Origin: Leifsonia sp. ku-ls
GTDB lineage: Bacteria > Actinomycetota > Actinomycetes > Actinomycetales > Microbacteriaceae
Assembly: GCA_003367665.1 (NCBI GenBank)
Contig: QKXI01000005.1
Location: 124,001 to 188,000 of the forward strand
Reading direction: 5' to 3'
Length of the DNA stretch: 64,000 bases
Every line of letters starts with the position of its first letter. The first letter of the stretch is position 1. A model generated the notes under the pieces. The model was given only the letters and a program-made list of their open reading frames with translations. It was not told the DNA's origin and did no database searches. Positions 39,289 through 47,098 of this stretch are shown here, piece by piece. Made by a program: the position numbers and the translations under genes.

Positions 39289-40508
39289 GTCGTGGTCCCG
39301 CCGTCGACCACGGGGAGCACGGCGCGGACGGCGAACCCGCCCTCGTCCTGCGGGCCGGTGGCGAGCGAACCGCCGAGCAGCTCTGCGCGCTCGCGCATCC
39401 CCCGGATGCCGTGGCCGCCGCCGTCGGGGGCCGGCGGCGCCGCGGGACGACCCGGCGCCGCGGCGTTGCGCACCTCGATCACGAGCGAACCGTCGAGCCG
39501 ACCGAGCCGCACCACCGTCGCGGCGCCTGTCGCATGCCGGGCGACGTTGCTCAGCGACTCCTGCACGATGCGGTACGCGGCGAGCGAGGTCATCGTGTCG
39601 ACGCCGTCCAGGTCGCCGGTCTCGTCGACCAGCTCGACCTGTCCGGTGCGCGCCGCGTCGGCGACCAGGCCGCGGATGTCGGAGAGCCCGGGCTGCGGCG
39701 CGGTCTCCGCCCCGGTGTCGTCGCTGCGCAGCACGCCGAGCAGGCGGCGCATCTCGCCCATGGCCGTCCTCGCCGTGGCGGCGAGCGCGTCGAACTCCTC
39801 CGCCGCCTCGTCGGGCAGCGACGGGATGCGGTACTTCGCGCTCGACGCCTGCACCTGAATGGCCGACATGCCGTGCGCGACGATGTCGTGCAGCTCGCGG
39901 GCGATGCGCGTGCGCTCTTCGGCCACCTCGCGCCGCGCCAGCTCGCCCGCCGAGATCTCGCGCTCGCGCGTCAGCTGGCGGCGTACCTCCTGCCAGCGGG
40001 CGATCAGCAGGGCACCCGCGACGACCGCGGCGCTCACCGACGCGAAGACGACCAGGTCGGCGGTGATCGCGCCGTCCGCCCCGGTCGCGCCGGCCCCGAC
40101 GAGCCCGATCACCGCGCTCGCGACCACCCCGGCCGCCCACGCCAGCAGCCCGGGCCGCCAGAGCCCGCGCCCCACCACCAGCCCGACCGCGAGCGAGAAG
40201 CCGACGATCGAGGTGACCGGCACCGGCCACGGCGCCGCGCCGGTCGCCGGCGACCACACGGCGAAGCCGACGAGGGCGACCACGGCCGCCGCGGCGGCCA
40301 CGCGCGGCCAGATCAGCGCCCCGACGATCGCACCGCCCTGCACCAGCCCGAGGAGGAGCGCGACGACCACCGGCACGCCGTACAGCACGGGACCGAGGGA
40401 TGCGGCCAGCACGAACACCGCCACCGACGCCACCGAGGCGGTCGCCCACAGGGCGAACAGTCCGGGGTCGAACCGGGCGCCGGCCGGCTGGACGGCCTGC
40501 GCGGTCAT
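39285..40508 (-). CDS. Two-component sensor histidine kinase (HisKA_3/NarX type)
   Basis: A 407-residue membrane sensor kinase. About six membrane helices fill residues 15-170. The dimerisation/phosphoacceptor segment ERTRIARELHDIVAHGMSAI puts the phosphorylated His at 207. A HATPase domain follows with YRIVQESLSNVARHATGA (N box) and GHGIRGMRERAELLGGSL (G box). This architecture (integral-membrane sensing domain, LuxR-type partner) is of the DesK/LiaS-like kind, which often senses membrane or cell-wall stress; the signal here is not known. Its ATG overlaps the dedA stop and its stop overlaps the response regulator start. Confidence 0.92.
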   Translation of the reverse strand: MTAQAVQPAGARFDPGLFALWATASVASVAVFVLAASLGPVLYGVPVVVALLLGLVQGGAIVGALIWPRVAAAAAVVALVGFAVWSPATGAAPWPVPVTSIVGFSLAVGLVVGRGLWRPGLLAWAAGVVASAVIGLVGAGATGADGAITADLVVFASVSAAVVAGALLIARWQEVRRQLTREREISAGELARREVAEERTRIARELHDIVAHGMSAIQVQASSAKYRIPSLPDEAAEEFDALAATARTAMGEMRRLLGVLRSDDTGAETAPQPGLSDIRGLVADAARTGQVELVDETGDLDGVDTMTSLAAYRIVQESLSNVARHATGAATVVRLGRLDGSLVIEVRNAAAPGRPAAPPAPDGGGHGIRGMRERAELLGGSLATGPQDEGGFAVRAVLPVVDGGTTT

Positions 40509-41170
40509 CGGCGTGCCCCGTCCAGCGCGACGGCGGGCCGCGGTTCGGCGTCCGGCCGGACGGCCGCCTTCGAGGCGCGCCGCCGAGCGACGCGCCGCAG
40601 TACCGCATCCATGATCAGTCCCGTCCCCACGCCGAGCGCGATGCCCACCAGCATGGCGACGAACGCGTTGCCGTGCAGCCAGTGAGCCGCGACGACCCCC
40701 ACTGTAACGGAGTACAGCGACCAGGAGACGCCCGCGAGCACGGAGAGGCCGAGGAAGCGGCGCCAGGCCAGCCCGGAGGCGCCGGCGACGAGGTTCACGG
40801 CCACGCGGCCGACCGGCACGTACCGCGCCGAGAGGATCAGCACGCCGGCGCGCTCGTGGATGCCGCGCTTGGCTCGCGCCACCGCCGCGGCCATCCTCGG
40901 CCGCCGGAGAACGCGGAAACGTTCGACCCCGACCACGCGGCCGAGTGCGAAGGTCAGGTTGTCGCCGACGACCGCGCCGGCGGCCGCGCACGCCAGCACC
41001 AGCGGCAGGTTCGGCACGCCGAGCGCGACGGCGGCCGCGGCGGCGCCGATCACCACCGACTCACTGGGGACGGGCGGGAAGAACGCATCGACCAGCACGA
41101 CGGCGAAGACGACGAGGTAGACCCACGGCGACGCGGCGGCGGTCTCGAGAAACGCGTTGACGGCATCCAT
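40505..41170 (-). CDS. DedA family membrane protein
   Basis: A 221-residue DedA/SNARE-associated protein with four to six membrane segments. Seen: VDAFFPPVPSESVVIGAAAA (the family's FPP-P-E motif near residues 28-47), AGAVVGDNLTFALGR and ARYVPVGRVAVNLVAGASGL, the conserved R-x-x-P-x-x-R motif. DedA proteins are thought to be lipid carrier flippases (undecaprenyl phosphate) or proton-dependent transporters. The last 30 residues are hydrophilic and basic. It overlaps the sensor kinase start (ATGA), so it is cotranscribed with the two-component system, which supports envelope-stress sensing. Confidence 0.88.
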   Translation of the reverse strand: MDAVNAFLETAAASPWVYLVVFAVVLVDAFFPPVPSESVVIGAAAAAVALGVPNLPLVLACAAAGAVVGDNLTFALGRVVGVERFRVLRRPRMAAAVARAKRGIHERAGVLILSARYVPVGRVAVNLVAGASGLAWRRFLGLSVLAGVSWSLYSVTVGVVAAHWLHGNAFVAMLVGIALGVGTGLIMDAVLRRVARRRASKAAVRPDAEPRPAVALDGARR

Positions 41171-41296
41171 GCGCCCGACACTAGGAAGCGGACGGGGGTC
41201 GGCGCGTCCCCCGGCGGTACCCTCGGGCCCCTACCGCGGAGGGATCCTGCGGGCCGCCCCTTAATATGAGAGGCAGGACGGCGCGGAGGGGTTCGG

Positions 41297-42370
41297 ATGG
41301 CGAAGACGGAACGCGGCGTCAACGTGTTCGACGTCGCCCGGGCCGCCGGGGTGTCGAAGTCGACCGCCGCGCGCGTGCTCGCCGGGGCCGGTTCGGCCAG
41401 TCCCCGCGCGGTGGAGCGCGTGCGCGCCGCCGCCGCGAGCCTCGGCTACACGCCCAACGGCCTGGCGAAGGCGATGGTGTCGGGCGAGACCAACACCATC
41501 GGGGTCATCGTGCCGGACATCTCCAGTGCCTTCTTCGCCGCAGTCGTGCGCGGCATCACGGATGTGGCGCGCACCGAGGGCTTCGAGGTGCTGCTCAGCA
41601 ACACCGACGGGCACGCCGAGGCGGAGGACCGCACGCTGGAGGTTTTCGCGCAGAAGCGCGTCGACGGCATCGTCATCGCGCCGCTGAACCGGGAGCGGTC
41701 GGCGGCGCTCGCCCAGTTGGAGGCGCTCGGCATGCCGCTCGTGCTGCTCGACCGCAGCAGCCCGGCCGCGTCCGGAAGCACCCTGGTCTCGCTCGATCAC
41801 GCCGCCGCGTCCGGCCTCGCGGTGGAGCACCTGGTGAAGCTGGGGCACGAGCGCATCGCGGTGCTGTCGGAGGCGGGGGGCCGGCTGGACGAGCTGCTCG
41901 CGCCGGACGTGGACCGATCGCAGCTGCCGCCCTCGTCCCTCCGGCTGCTCGGCTTCGTCGACGCGATGGCGGAGCACGGTCTGCCGCTCGATCGTTCCGC
42001 CGTGATCGCCGCGGGCTACGACCGCGAGGCCGGTCGCGCAGCCGTCCGCGAGCGGTTCGCCCGGGACGACCGCCCGACGGCGCTGTACTGCACCTCGGAG
42101 CTGCTGTCCTCCGGCGCCTACGAGGCGCTGCTCGACCTGGGGCTGCGCTACCCGGAGGACGTGTCGTTCATCGGCTTCGACGACCAGGAGTGGTGCACGC
42201 TGGTGCGTCCGGCGATCACGGTGGTCGCTCAGCCGCACTACGACCTCGGGTCCGCGACCGCGCACCGGCTGGTGGCTGCGATCCGCGGCCCCCGCCCGGA
42301 TCCGGCGCGCATCGCGCTGCCGCCCACGCTGGTCGTCCGCCACTCGACCGGGCCCGCCCGCGCCCGCTGA
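41297..42370 (+). CDS. LacI family transcriptional regulator
   Basis: A 357-residue LacI/GalR regulator. The helix-turn-helix and hinge are NVFDVARAAGVSKSTAARVL (residues 9-28) and AAASLGYTPNGLAKAM. The effector part shows IGVIVPDISSAFFAAVVRGI, VDGIVIAPLN, LVEHLVK-type helices and VSFIGFDDQEWCTLVRPAIT near residue 295. Convergent with the gamma-glutamyltransferase gene, whose operon promoter bears a LacI-type dyad TTGGGA-GCGT-TCCCAA; it is therefore the first candidate repressor of that operon. Confidence 0.9.
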   Translation: MAKTERGVNVFDVARAAGVSKSTAARVLAGAGSASPRAVERVRAAAASLGYTPNGLAKAMVSGETNTIGVIVPDISSAFFAAVVRGITDVARTEGFEVLLSNTDGHAEAEDRTLEVFAQKRVDGIVIAPLNRERSAALAQLEALGMPLVLLDRSSPAASGSTLVSLDHAAASGLAVEHLVKLGHERIAVLSEAGGRLDELLAPDVDRSQLPPSSLRLLGFVDAMAEHGLPLDRSAVIAAGYDREAGRAAVRERFARDDRPTALYCTSELLSSGAYEALLDLGLRYPEDVSFIGFDDQEWCTLVRPAITVVAQPHYDLGSATAHRLVAAIRGPRPDPARIALPPTLVVRHSTGPARAR

Positions 42371-42390
42371 CCGCGGACGCGCCTCAGCGG
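42364..42390. terminator. Inverted repeat between convergent lacI-type and ggt-type genes
   Basis: CCGCTGA (42364-42370) and TCAGCGG (42384-42390), seven perfect pairs around 13 bases that are themselves GC-rich. Both stop codons lie in the arms. Probably a weak bidirectional terminator. Confidence 0.4.
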
Positions 42391-43979
42391 ACGGCCTCGG
42401 CGCTGCCGACCCGGCGCGGGTCGGCACTGGCGGTGGCGGTTCCGCCCGCGTCCAGGACGATGCCCTCGTAGTTGCCCATCAGCGTGTACCAGGGCCCGAC
42501 CACGCGGCTCCACAGGCGCTCGCGGGCGGTCCAGTCGCGGAACGCGCCGGCGATCTCGGGCGGGAACCCGTTCTCGAGCATGACGCCGGGACGCCAGCCG
42601 AAGGCGGGGTCGTGCGGCCGCGCCCCGAAGCGCGGCGCGGCGACGGACTCCGCGATCGGCATCCCGAAGTCGACCAGGTTGACGATGTTCTGCAGCACGC
42701 AGGCGACCAGCGACACCGACGGCGAGCCGCCGACGATCGCGGGGCGGCCGTCGCGCAACAGCACGTGCGGGGCGAGGTACACGGCCGCCTTCTCGCCCGG
42801 CGCCGGCATGCCGCGCTGGAAGAAGGAGCCGCCGCCGGCGAGCTGGAAGCCCTCGGCGAAGAGACCGTTCACCCAAGCCGACGCCATGTGGGAGTGGGTC
42901 AGGCTCGCGACGCCGCCGTCCGCGTCCACCGCGGACACGTGGATGGTGCCCGGCGTCGGAAGTGCGGCCGCCGAGAGTCCACGACGACCGGCGCGGACCG
43001 CGGCCAGCCGGGCGGCGCCGTGGTCGGGAGAGCGCAGTTCGGCCAGCTCCTCGGCCGACAGGTACGGCTCTCCGCGGCGCGGCGTGGCGTAATAGACCTC
43101 GTCGTGCACCTCGATGAGCAGGCGGAGGGTCTCGAACGACTCGGTCGGACGGCCCATCCCGGCCAGGTCGACGCTGTCGAGCATCGCCAGCGCCTCGGCC
43201 AGCATCTGGCCGCCGTCGTCCGGCGGCGCGGACGCCAGCAGGTCGAGGCCGCGGTAGCGTCCCGTGACCGGAGCGTCCCAGCGCGGGCGCGCCCGCTCGA
43301 AGTCCTCCACCGCGATCACGCCGCCCCCGCGCCGGTTCTCCGCGACGAAGGCGCGCGCGAAGTCGCCCAGGTAGTAGCGGTCGCCCTCGGTCGCCAGCCG
43401 TTCCAGCGTCCGGCCGGCCTGGTGCTGCACGAGGATGTCGCCCGGGCACAGCAGGCCGCCGCCCGGGAAGAACACCGGCAGCATCTGCTCGTGCGAACCC
43501 AGATTCGCCTGCGAGCCGTACATCAGCGCGAACAGGAACGGGTTCACCGGGAAGCCCTCATGCGCGACCGCGATCGCCGGCGCCAGCGTGCGCTCGACGC
43601 CGAGGCGGCCGAGCGTCTCCGACGCCTCCCGGAACGCCGGCCACCAGCCGGGCACCGGGACGCCGCGGCCGGTGGTCAGGTCGTCCCCGCCGAAACCGGG
43701 AAGCGGGGCGAGCGGCGCGTGCACGTTGCCGTTGAGGTACCGCGCGACGCCGTCCGCCGTGCGCGACAGCACGCTGAGGCCGCCGGTGAGCGACGTCATA
43801 TGGGGTTCGACGATGAGTTGCGCGGCGGCCGCCGCGAGCACGGCGTCGACCGCGTTCCCGCCGGCCGCCAGCGCGTCCGCGCCGGCGTGCGCCGCGTACG
43901 GATGCGACGTCACCACCAGCCCGTCGCGCCCGGACACGGTCGGCTTCGGCCCGAGGACGGCCGGCGGGAGCGCGCTCAT
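42384..43979 (-). CDS. Gamma-glutamyltransferase family protein
   Basis: A 531-residue Ntn-hydrolase of the gamma-glutamyltranspeptidase family. The self-cleavage nucleophile is Thr345 in PTPGTIHVSAVDADGGVASL (matching TTHFSVVD of GGT). N-terminal family phrases are VVTSHPYAAHAGADALAAGG and AVDAVLAAAAAQLIVEPHMT, and the large helper SPSVSLVACVLQNIVNLVDFG near the C-terminus. The usual GSPGG is GSPSV, so substrate contact may differ. There is no signal peptide, so it is cytosolic, unlike the secreted GGTs. It is last of the hyuA-hyuB-MFS-ggt operon (ATGA overlap with MFS), suggesting a gamma-glutamyl compound as substrate. Confidence 0.86.
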   Translation of the reverse strand: MSALPPAVLGPKPTVSGRDGLVVTSHPYAAHAGADALAAGGNAVDAVLAAAAAQLIVEPHMTSLTGGLSVLSRTADGVARYLNGNVHAPLAPLPGFGGDDLTTGRGVPVPGWWPAFREASETLGRLGVERTLAPAIAVAHEGFPVNPFLFALMYGSQANLGSHEQMLPVFFPGGGLLCPGDILVQHQAGRTLERLATEGDRYYLGDFARAFVAENRRGGGVIAVEDFERARPRWDAPVTGRYRGLDLLASAPPDDGGQMLAEALAMLDSVDLAGMGRPTESFETLRLLIEVHDEVYYATPRRGEPYLSAEELAELRSPDHGAARLAAVRAGRRGLSAAALPTPGTIHVSAVDADGGVASLTHSHMASAWVNGLFAEGFQLAGGGSFFQRGMPAPGEKAAVYLAPHVLLRDGRPAIVGGSPSVSLVACVLQNIVNLVDFGMPIAESVAAPRFGARPHDPAFGWRPGVMLENGFPPEIAGAFRDWTARERLWSRVVGPWYTLMGNYEGIVLDAGGTATASADPRRVGSAEAVR

Positions 43980-45343
43980 ACCCGCAGGCTCCTCGCCTCG
44001 TGCAGCTCCTCGTCGATCGAGCGCGGGAACGCGAACACCGCGACCAGAATCGACACGACGCACGCGACCGCCATGTAGACCCCGAAGCTCACCTCGGAGC
44101 CGGTGAGGCCGAACAGCCACGCCGCGATCAGCGGAGCCGTGCCTCCGATGACGGTCGTTCCGATGTTGTAGTTGAACCCGGCCGCCGCGTTGCGCACGTT
44201 CGACGGGAAGCTCATCACGTAGGCGGTTGTCAGCGGTCCGCCGACGATGTTGTTCATCACCGTGAAGACGACGACGGCCACGAACGCGAACACCAGCGAG
44301 TGGCTGCCGATCCCGATGAAGGTCGGCACCGTGATGACGGCGAAGATCGAGTAGCCGATGATGAGCAGCTTTCGCCCGCCGAACCGGTCGGCCATGTAGC
44401 CGCCCCAGATGGCCGCGGGCGCGCCGACGATGTAGGTCAGGATGGCCGCGAGCAGCGCATCCCCCGCCGCGAAGCCGTTCTGGATGAGCGCCGCCACGAA
44501 GTAGCTCTGGATCATGAACGACCCGATCCGCTGCCCCGCGCCGAGGCCGATCGCCTTCAGCATGTCGCGCCAGTAGCCGCGCACCGCGTCCGTGAACGGC
44601 CGCTGCTTCACTTGCTCGCGCTCCGCCTCGCGCAGCACCGCGAGGAACTCGGGCGACTCCTCGGTGCGGCGACGAATGTAGATGGTCACGAGCGACAGCG
44701 GAGCGGCCGCCAGGAACAGCAGACGCCAGCCCCACGAGGCGAAGTCGTCCTCCGGCATCACCTTGATCAGCACGAACGCCGCGGTGGCGGCGAGCAGCGG
44801 GCCGATGGAGGTGGAGCCGACGCTCCAGCCGGAGAGGTAGTTACGGCGGCCCTTCGGAGCATGCTCCAGCAGGAAGTTCGCCGCGGTCGTGTACTCCGCG
44901 CTGGCGCCGAAGCCCTGGATCAGCCGGCAGGCGGCGAGCAGCAGAGGCGCGCCGATCCCGATGGCCGCGTAGCCGGGGATCAGGCCGATCCCCAGCGTCC
45001 CGATCGACATCAGCAGGATGGTGAAGGTCAGCACCCAGCGCCGGCCCTTCGTGTCGCCGAACCGGCCGATGAGCGCTCCGCCGATCGGCCGGACCGCGTA
45101 CGAGAGGATCAGGCCGAGGTAGGTCGCGATCATCGCCGCGACCGCGTCCTCCTGCGGGAAGAAGGTCGCGGCGATGGTGACCGCGAGGATGCCGTAGAGC
45201 GCGTTGTCGTACCACTCGACGGCGTTGCCGAGCATGGCGGACCAGAGCACCTTCTTCCAGCTCGGGCGCTCGCCCGTCGCGGTGGTCGCCGGCGTCGTCG
45301 CCGAGGGTGCTGTGGTGGTGTCGGTACTGCGAGGTGCTGACAT
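43976..45343 (-). CDS. MFS transporter of the metabolite:H+ symporter (MHS) type
   Basis: A 455-residue major facilitator with twelve helices. MHS phrases: GNAVEWYDNALYGILAVTIA (helix 1), RPIGGALIGRFGDTKGRRWV with the first-loop G-D-x-x-G-R-R motif, LIQGFGASAEYTTAANFLLE, and GGYMADRFGGRKLLI in the second half. The N-terminal 25 residues are Thr/Ala-rich and cytosolic. It is coupled to the gamma-glutamyltransferase gene (ATGA) and lies behind hyuB. Likely imports a small acid or amino-acid-like substrate (5-oxoproline, hydantoin or a gamma-glutamyl compound) with protons. Confidence 0.85.
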   Translation of the reverse strand: MSAPRSTDTTTAPSATTPATTATGERPSWKKVLWSAMLGNAVEWYDNALYGILAVTIAATFFPQEDAVAAMIATYLGLILSYAVRPIGGALIGRFGDTKGRRWVLTFTILLMSIGTLGIGLIPGYAAIGIGAPLLLAACRLIQGFGASAEYTTAANFLLEHAPKGRRNYLSGWSVGSTSIGPLLAATAAFVLIKVMPEDDFASWGWRLLFLAAAPLSLVTIYIRRRTEESPEFLAVLREAEREQVKQRPFTDAVRGYWRDMLKAIGLGAGQRIGSFMIQSYFVAALIQNGFAAGDALLAAILTYIVGAPAAIWGGYMADRFGGRKLLIIGYSIFAVITVPTFIGIGSHSLVFAFVAVVVFTVMNNIVGGPLTTAYVMSFPSNVRNAAAGFNYNIGTTVIGGTAPLIAAWLFGLTGSEVSFGVYMAVACVVSILVAVFAFPRSIDEELHEARSLRV

Positions 45344-45439
45344 GGGTGTGCCTTCCGTGAACGTCGGTTGTTCGTCAGGGCGGAGGGATCCGGCCCCGGG
45401 GGCGGTGCATCGGGCGGTGGGGGCGCCGGCTCGGCGGCG

Positions 45440-47095
45440 TCAGGCCTCCCTTCGGTCGGCGTACTCGCGTGCGGTGGCGGTGTCGATGACACCGCGCCGG
45501 AGGTCGTCTTCGACCTTCTCGGCGGGTCGGAGGGCCGGGTCGCCGTAGCCACCCGCGCCCGCGGTCTGGACGGAGGCCGTCTCGCCCGGCTGCAGCACGG
45601 TGTAGCCGTGGTCGATCGGCCGGGCGCCCGGGCTGAGCTCGCAGCGGGCGGAGGCGCCGCTCCCGCCGCCGAAGACGCCCCACGGCTGGGAGCGCTGCCG
45701 GCTGGTGTCGAGCCAGAAGTGGATGTCCGGCGCCTCGACGCGCACCGTGCGGCGGATGCCGAGGCCGCCGCGGTGCTCGCCCATCCCGCCGGAGCCGTCG
45801 ATGAGCTCGTACGCCTCGACGACCAGCGGGTACTCCGCCTCCAGGCTCTCCACCGGCAGGTTGGAGGTGTTGGTCATGTGCACCTGCACGCCGTCGAGCC
45901 CGTCCTTGTTGTGGCGCGCGCCGCTGCCGCCGCCGATCGTCTCCAAGTAGACGAAGTCGCGGCCGCGGACCGGGTCGTAGCCGGAGAAGTGGACGCCGGT
46001 GTTCGCCCCGTTGCTCGCCGCGGTGATCCGGGTCGGCACCGCGGCGGCCAGGGCGCCGTGGATGAGGTCGACGACGCGCTGGCAGGTCTCGCTCCGGCCG
46101 TTGACGGCCGCGGGCGCCTCGCAGTTGAGGATGGAGCCGAGCGGCGCGTCGATGGTGACCGGCCGGTAGAGCCCGGCGTTCGGCGCGATGTCGGGGTCGA
46201 TCAGCGTCTTCAGCGCGTAGTAGACGGCGGCGTGGAGGCCGGTCCAGACCACGTTGACGCTGGCCCGCACCTGCGGCGGGTTGCCGGAGAAGTCGAAGCC
46301 GATCTCGTCGCCGTCGACCGTGACGCGCACGCGCAGGGTGAGCTCGTCGTCCAACTCGGGGCAGTCGAAGAGGTCCTCGAACTCGTAGACGCCGTCCGGG
46401 AACTCGGCGATGGCCGCGCGCGTGCGGCGCTCGGTGTAGTCGAGCAGCTCGCGACCGGCGGCGACCATCGTCTCGCGCCCGTAGCGCTCGCACAGCTCGA
46501 CGTACCGCGTGACCGCGAGCCGGTTGGCGGCCTCCTGGGCGCGGAGGTCGGCGATCCGCTCGGCGGGGATCTGGCAGTTGAGCAGGATCAGCTCGAGCAG
46601 CTCCTCCTGCCGCACCCCCTCGCGCACCAGGTGCACGGGCGGGATGCGGATGGCCTCCTGGAAGATGTGCGCGTGCCCCCGGTCGCCGAAGTCGGCGTGG
46701 TGGGCGAGGTTCGCCGCCCAGGCGGTCAGCTCCCCGTCGACGAACACGGGCACGGCGAGCACGATGTCGGGGAGGTGCGAGCCGCCTCCGGTGTACGGGT
46801 CGTTGCCGATGAACACGTCGCCCGGACGGATGCGCTCGTCGCCGAAGCGGGAGCGGATGGCCGAGACGATGCCCATGAGCGAGCCGAGGTGCAGCGGCGA
46901 GCCGCCCTCGTCCTGGGCGATCGCGTTGCCCTCCGCGTCGAACAGCGAGGCCGTGCAGTCGCGGCGCTCCTTGATGTTGGGCGAGAACGCGGCCTTCACC
47001 AGCGTCTCGCTCATCTCCTCGACGATCGTGGAGAGGGCGGAGCCGACGACCTCGACCAGGACGGCGTCCAGCTCGCGCTGCAGGGTGGGGGTCAT
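45440..47095 (-). CDS. hyuB: Hydantoinase B/oxoprolinase family protein
   Basis: A 551-residue protein of the HyuB/5-oxoprolinase B family. Seen: EEMSETLVKAAFSPNIKERR, CTASLFDAEGNAIAQDEGGS, RPGDVFIGNDPYTGGGSHLP, INCEAPAAVNGR-like stretches (ILNCEAPAAVNGRSETCQRV) and a C-terminal SGGMGEHRGGLGIRRTVRVE with GGSGASARC. These are typical of the metal-binding beta subunit which, with HyuA, hydrolyses hydantoins, N-methylhydantoin or 5-oxoproline using ATP. It follows hyuA by three bases. It is cytosolic. Confidence 0.92.
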   Translation of the reverse strand: MTPTLQRELDAVLVEVVGSALSTIVEEMSETLVKAAFSPNIKERRDCTASLFDAEGNAIAQDEGGSPLHLGSLMGIVSAIRSRFGDERIRPGDVFIGNDPYTGGGSHLPDIVLAVPVFVDGELTAWAANLAHHADFGDRGHAHIFQEAIRIPPVHLVREGVRQEELLELILLNCQIPAERIADLRAQEAANRLAVTRYVELCERYGRETMVAAGRELLDYTERRTRAAIAEFPDGVYEFEDLFDCPELDDELTLRVRVTVDGDEIGFDFSGNPPQVRASVNVVWTGLHAAVYYALKTLIDPDIAPNAGLYRPVTIDAPLGSILNCEAPAAVNGRSETCQRVVDLIHGALAAAVPTRITAASNGANTGVHFSGYDPVRGRDFVYLETIGGGSGARHNKDGLDGVQVHMTNTSNLPVESLEAEYPLVVEAYELIDGSGGMGEHRGGLGIRRTVRVEAPDIHFWLDTSRQRSQPWGVFGGGSGASARCELSPGARPIDHGYTVLQPGETASVQTAGAGGYGDPALRPAEKVEDDLRRGVIDTATAREYADRREA

Positions 47096-47098
47096 GGC

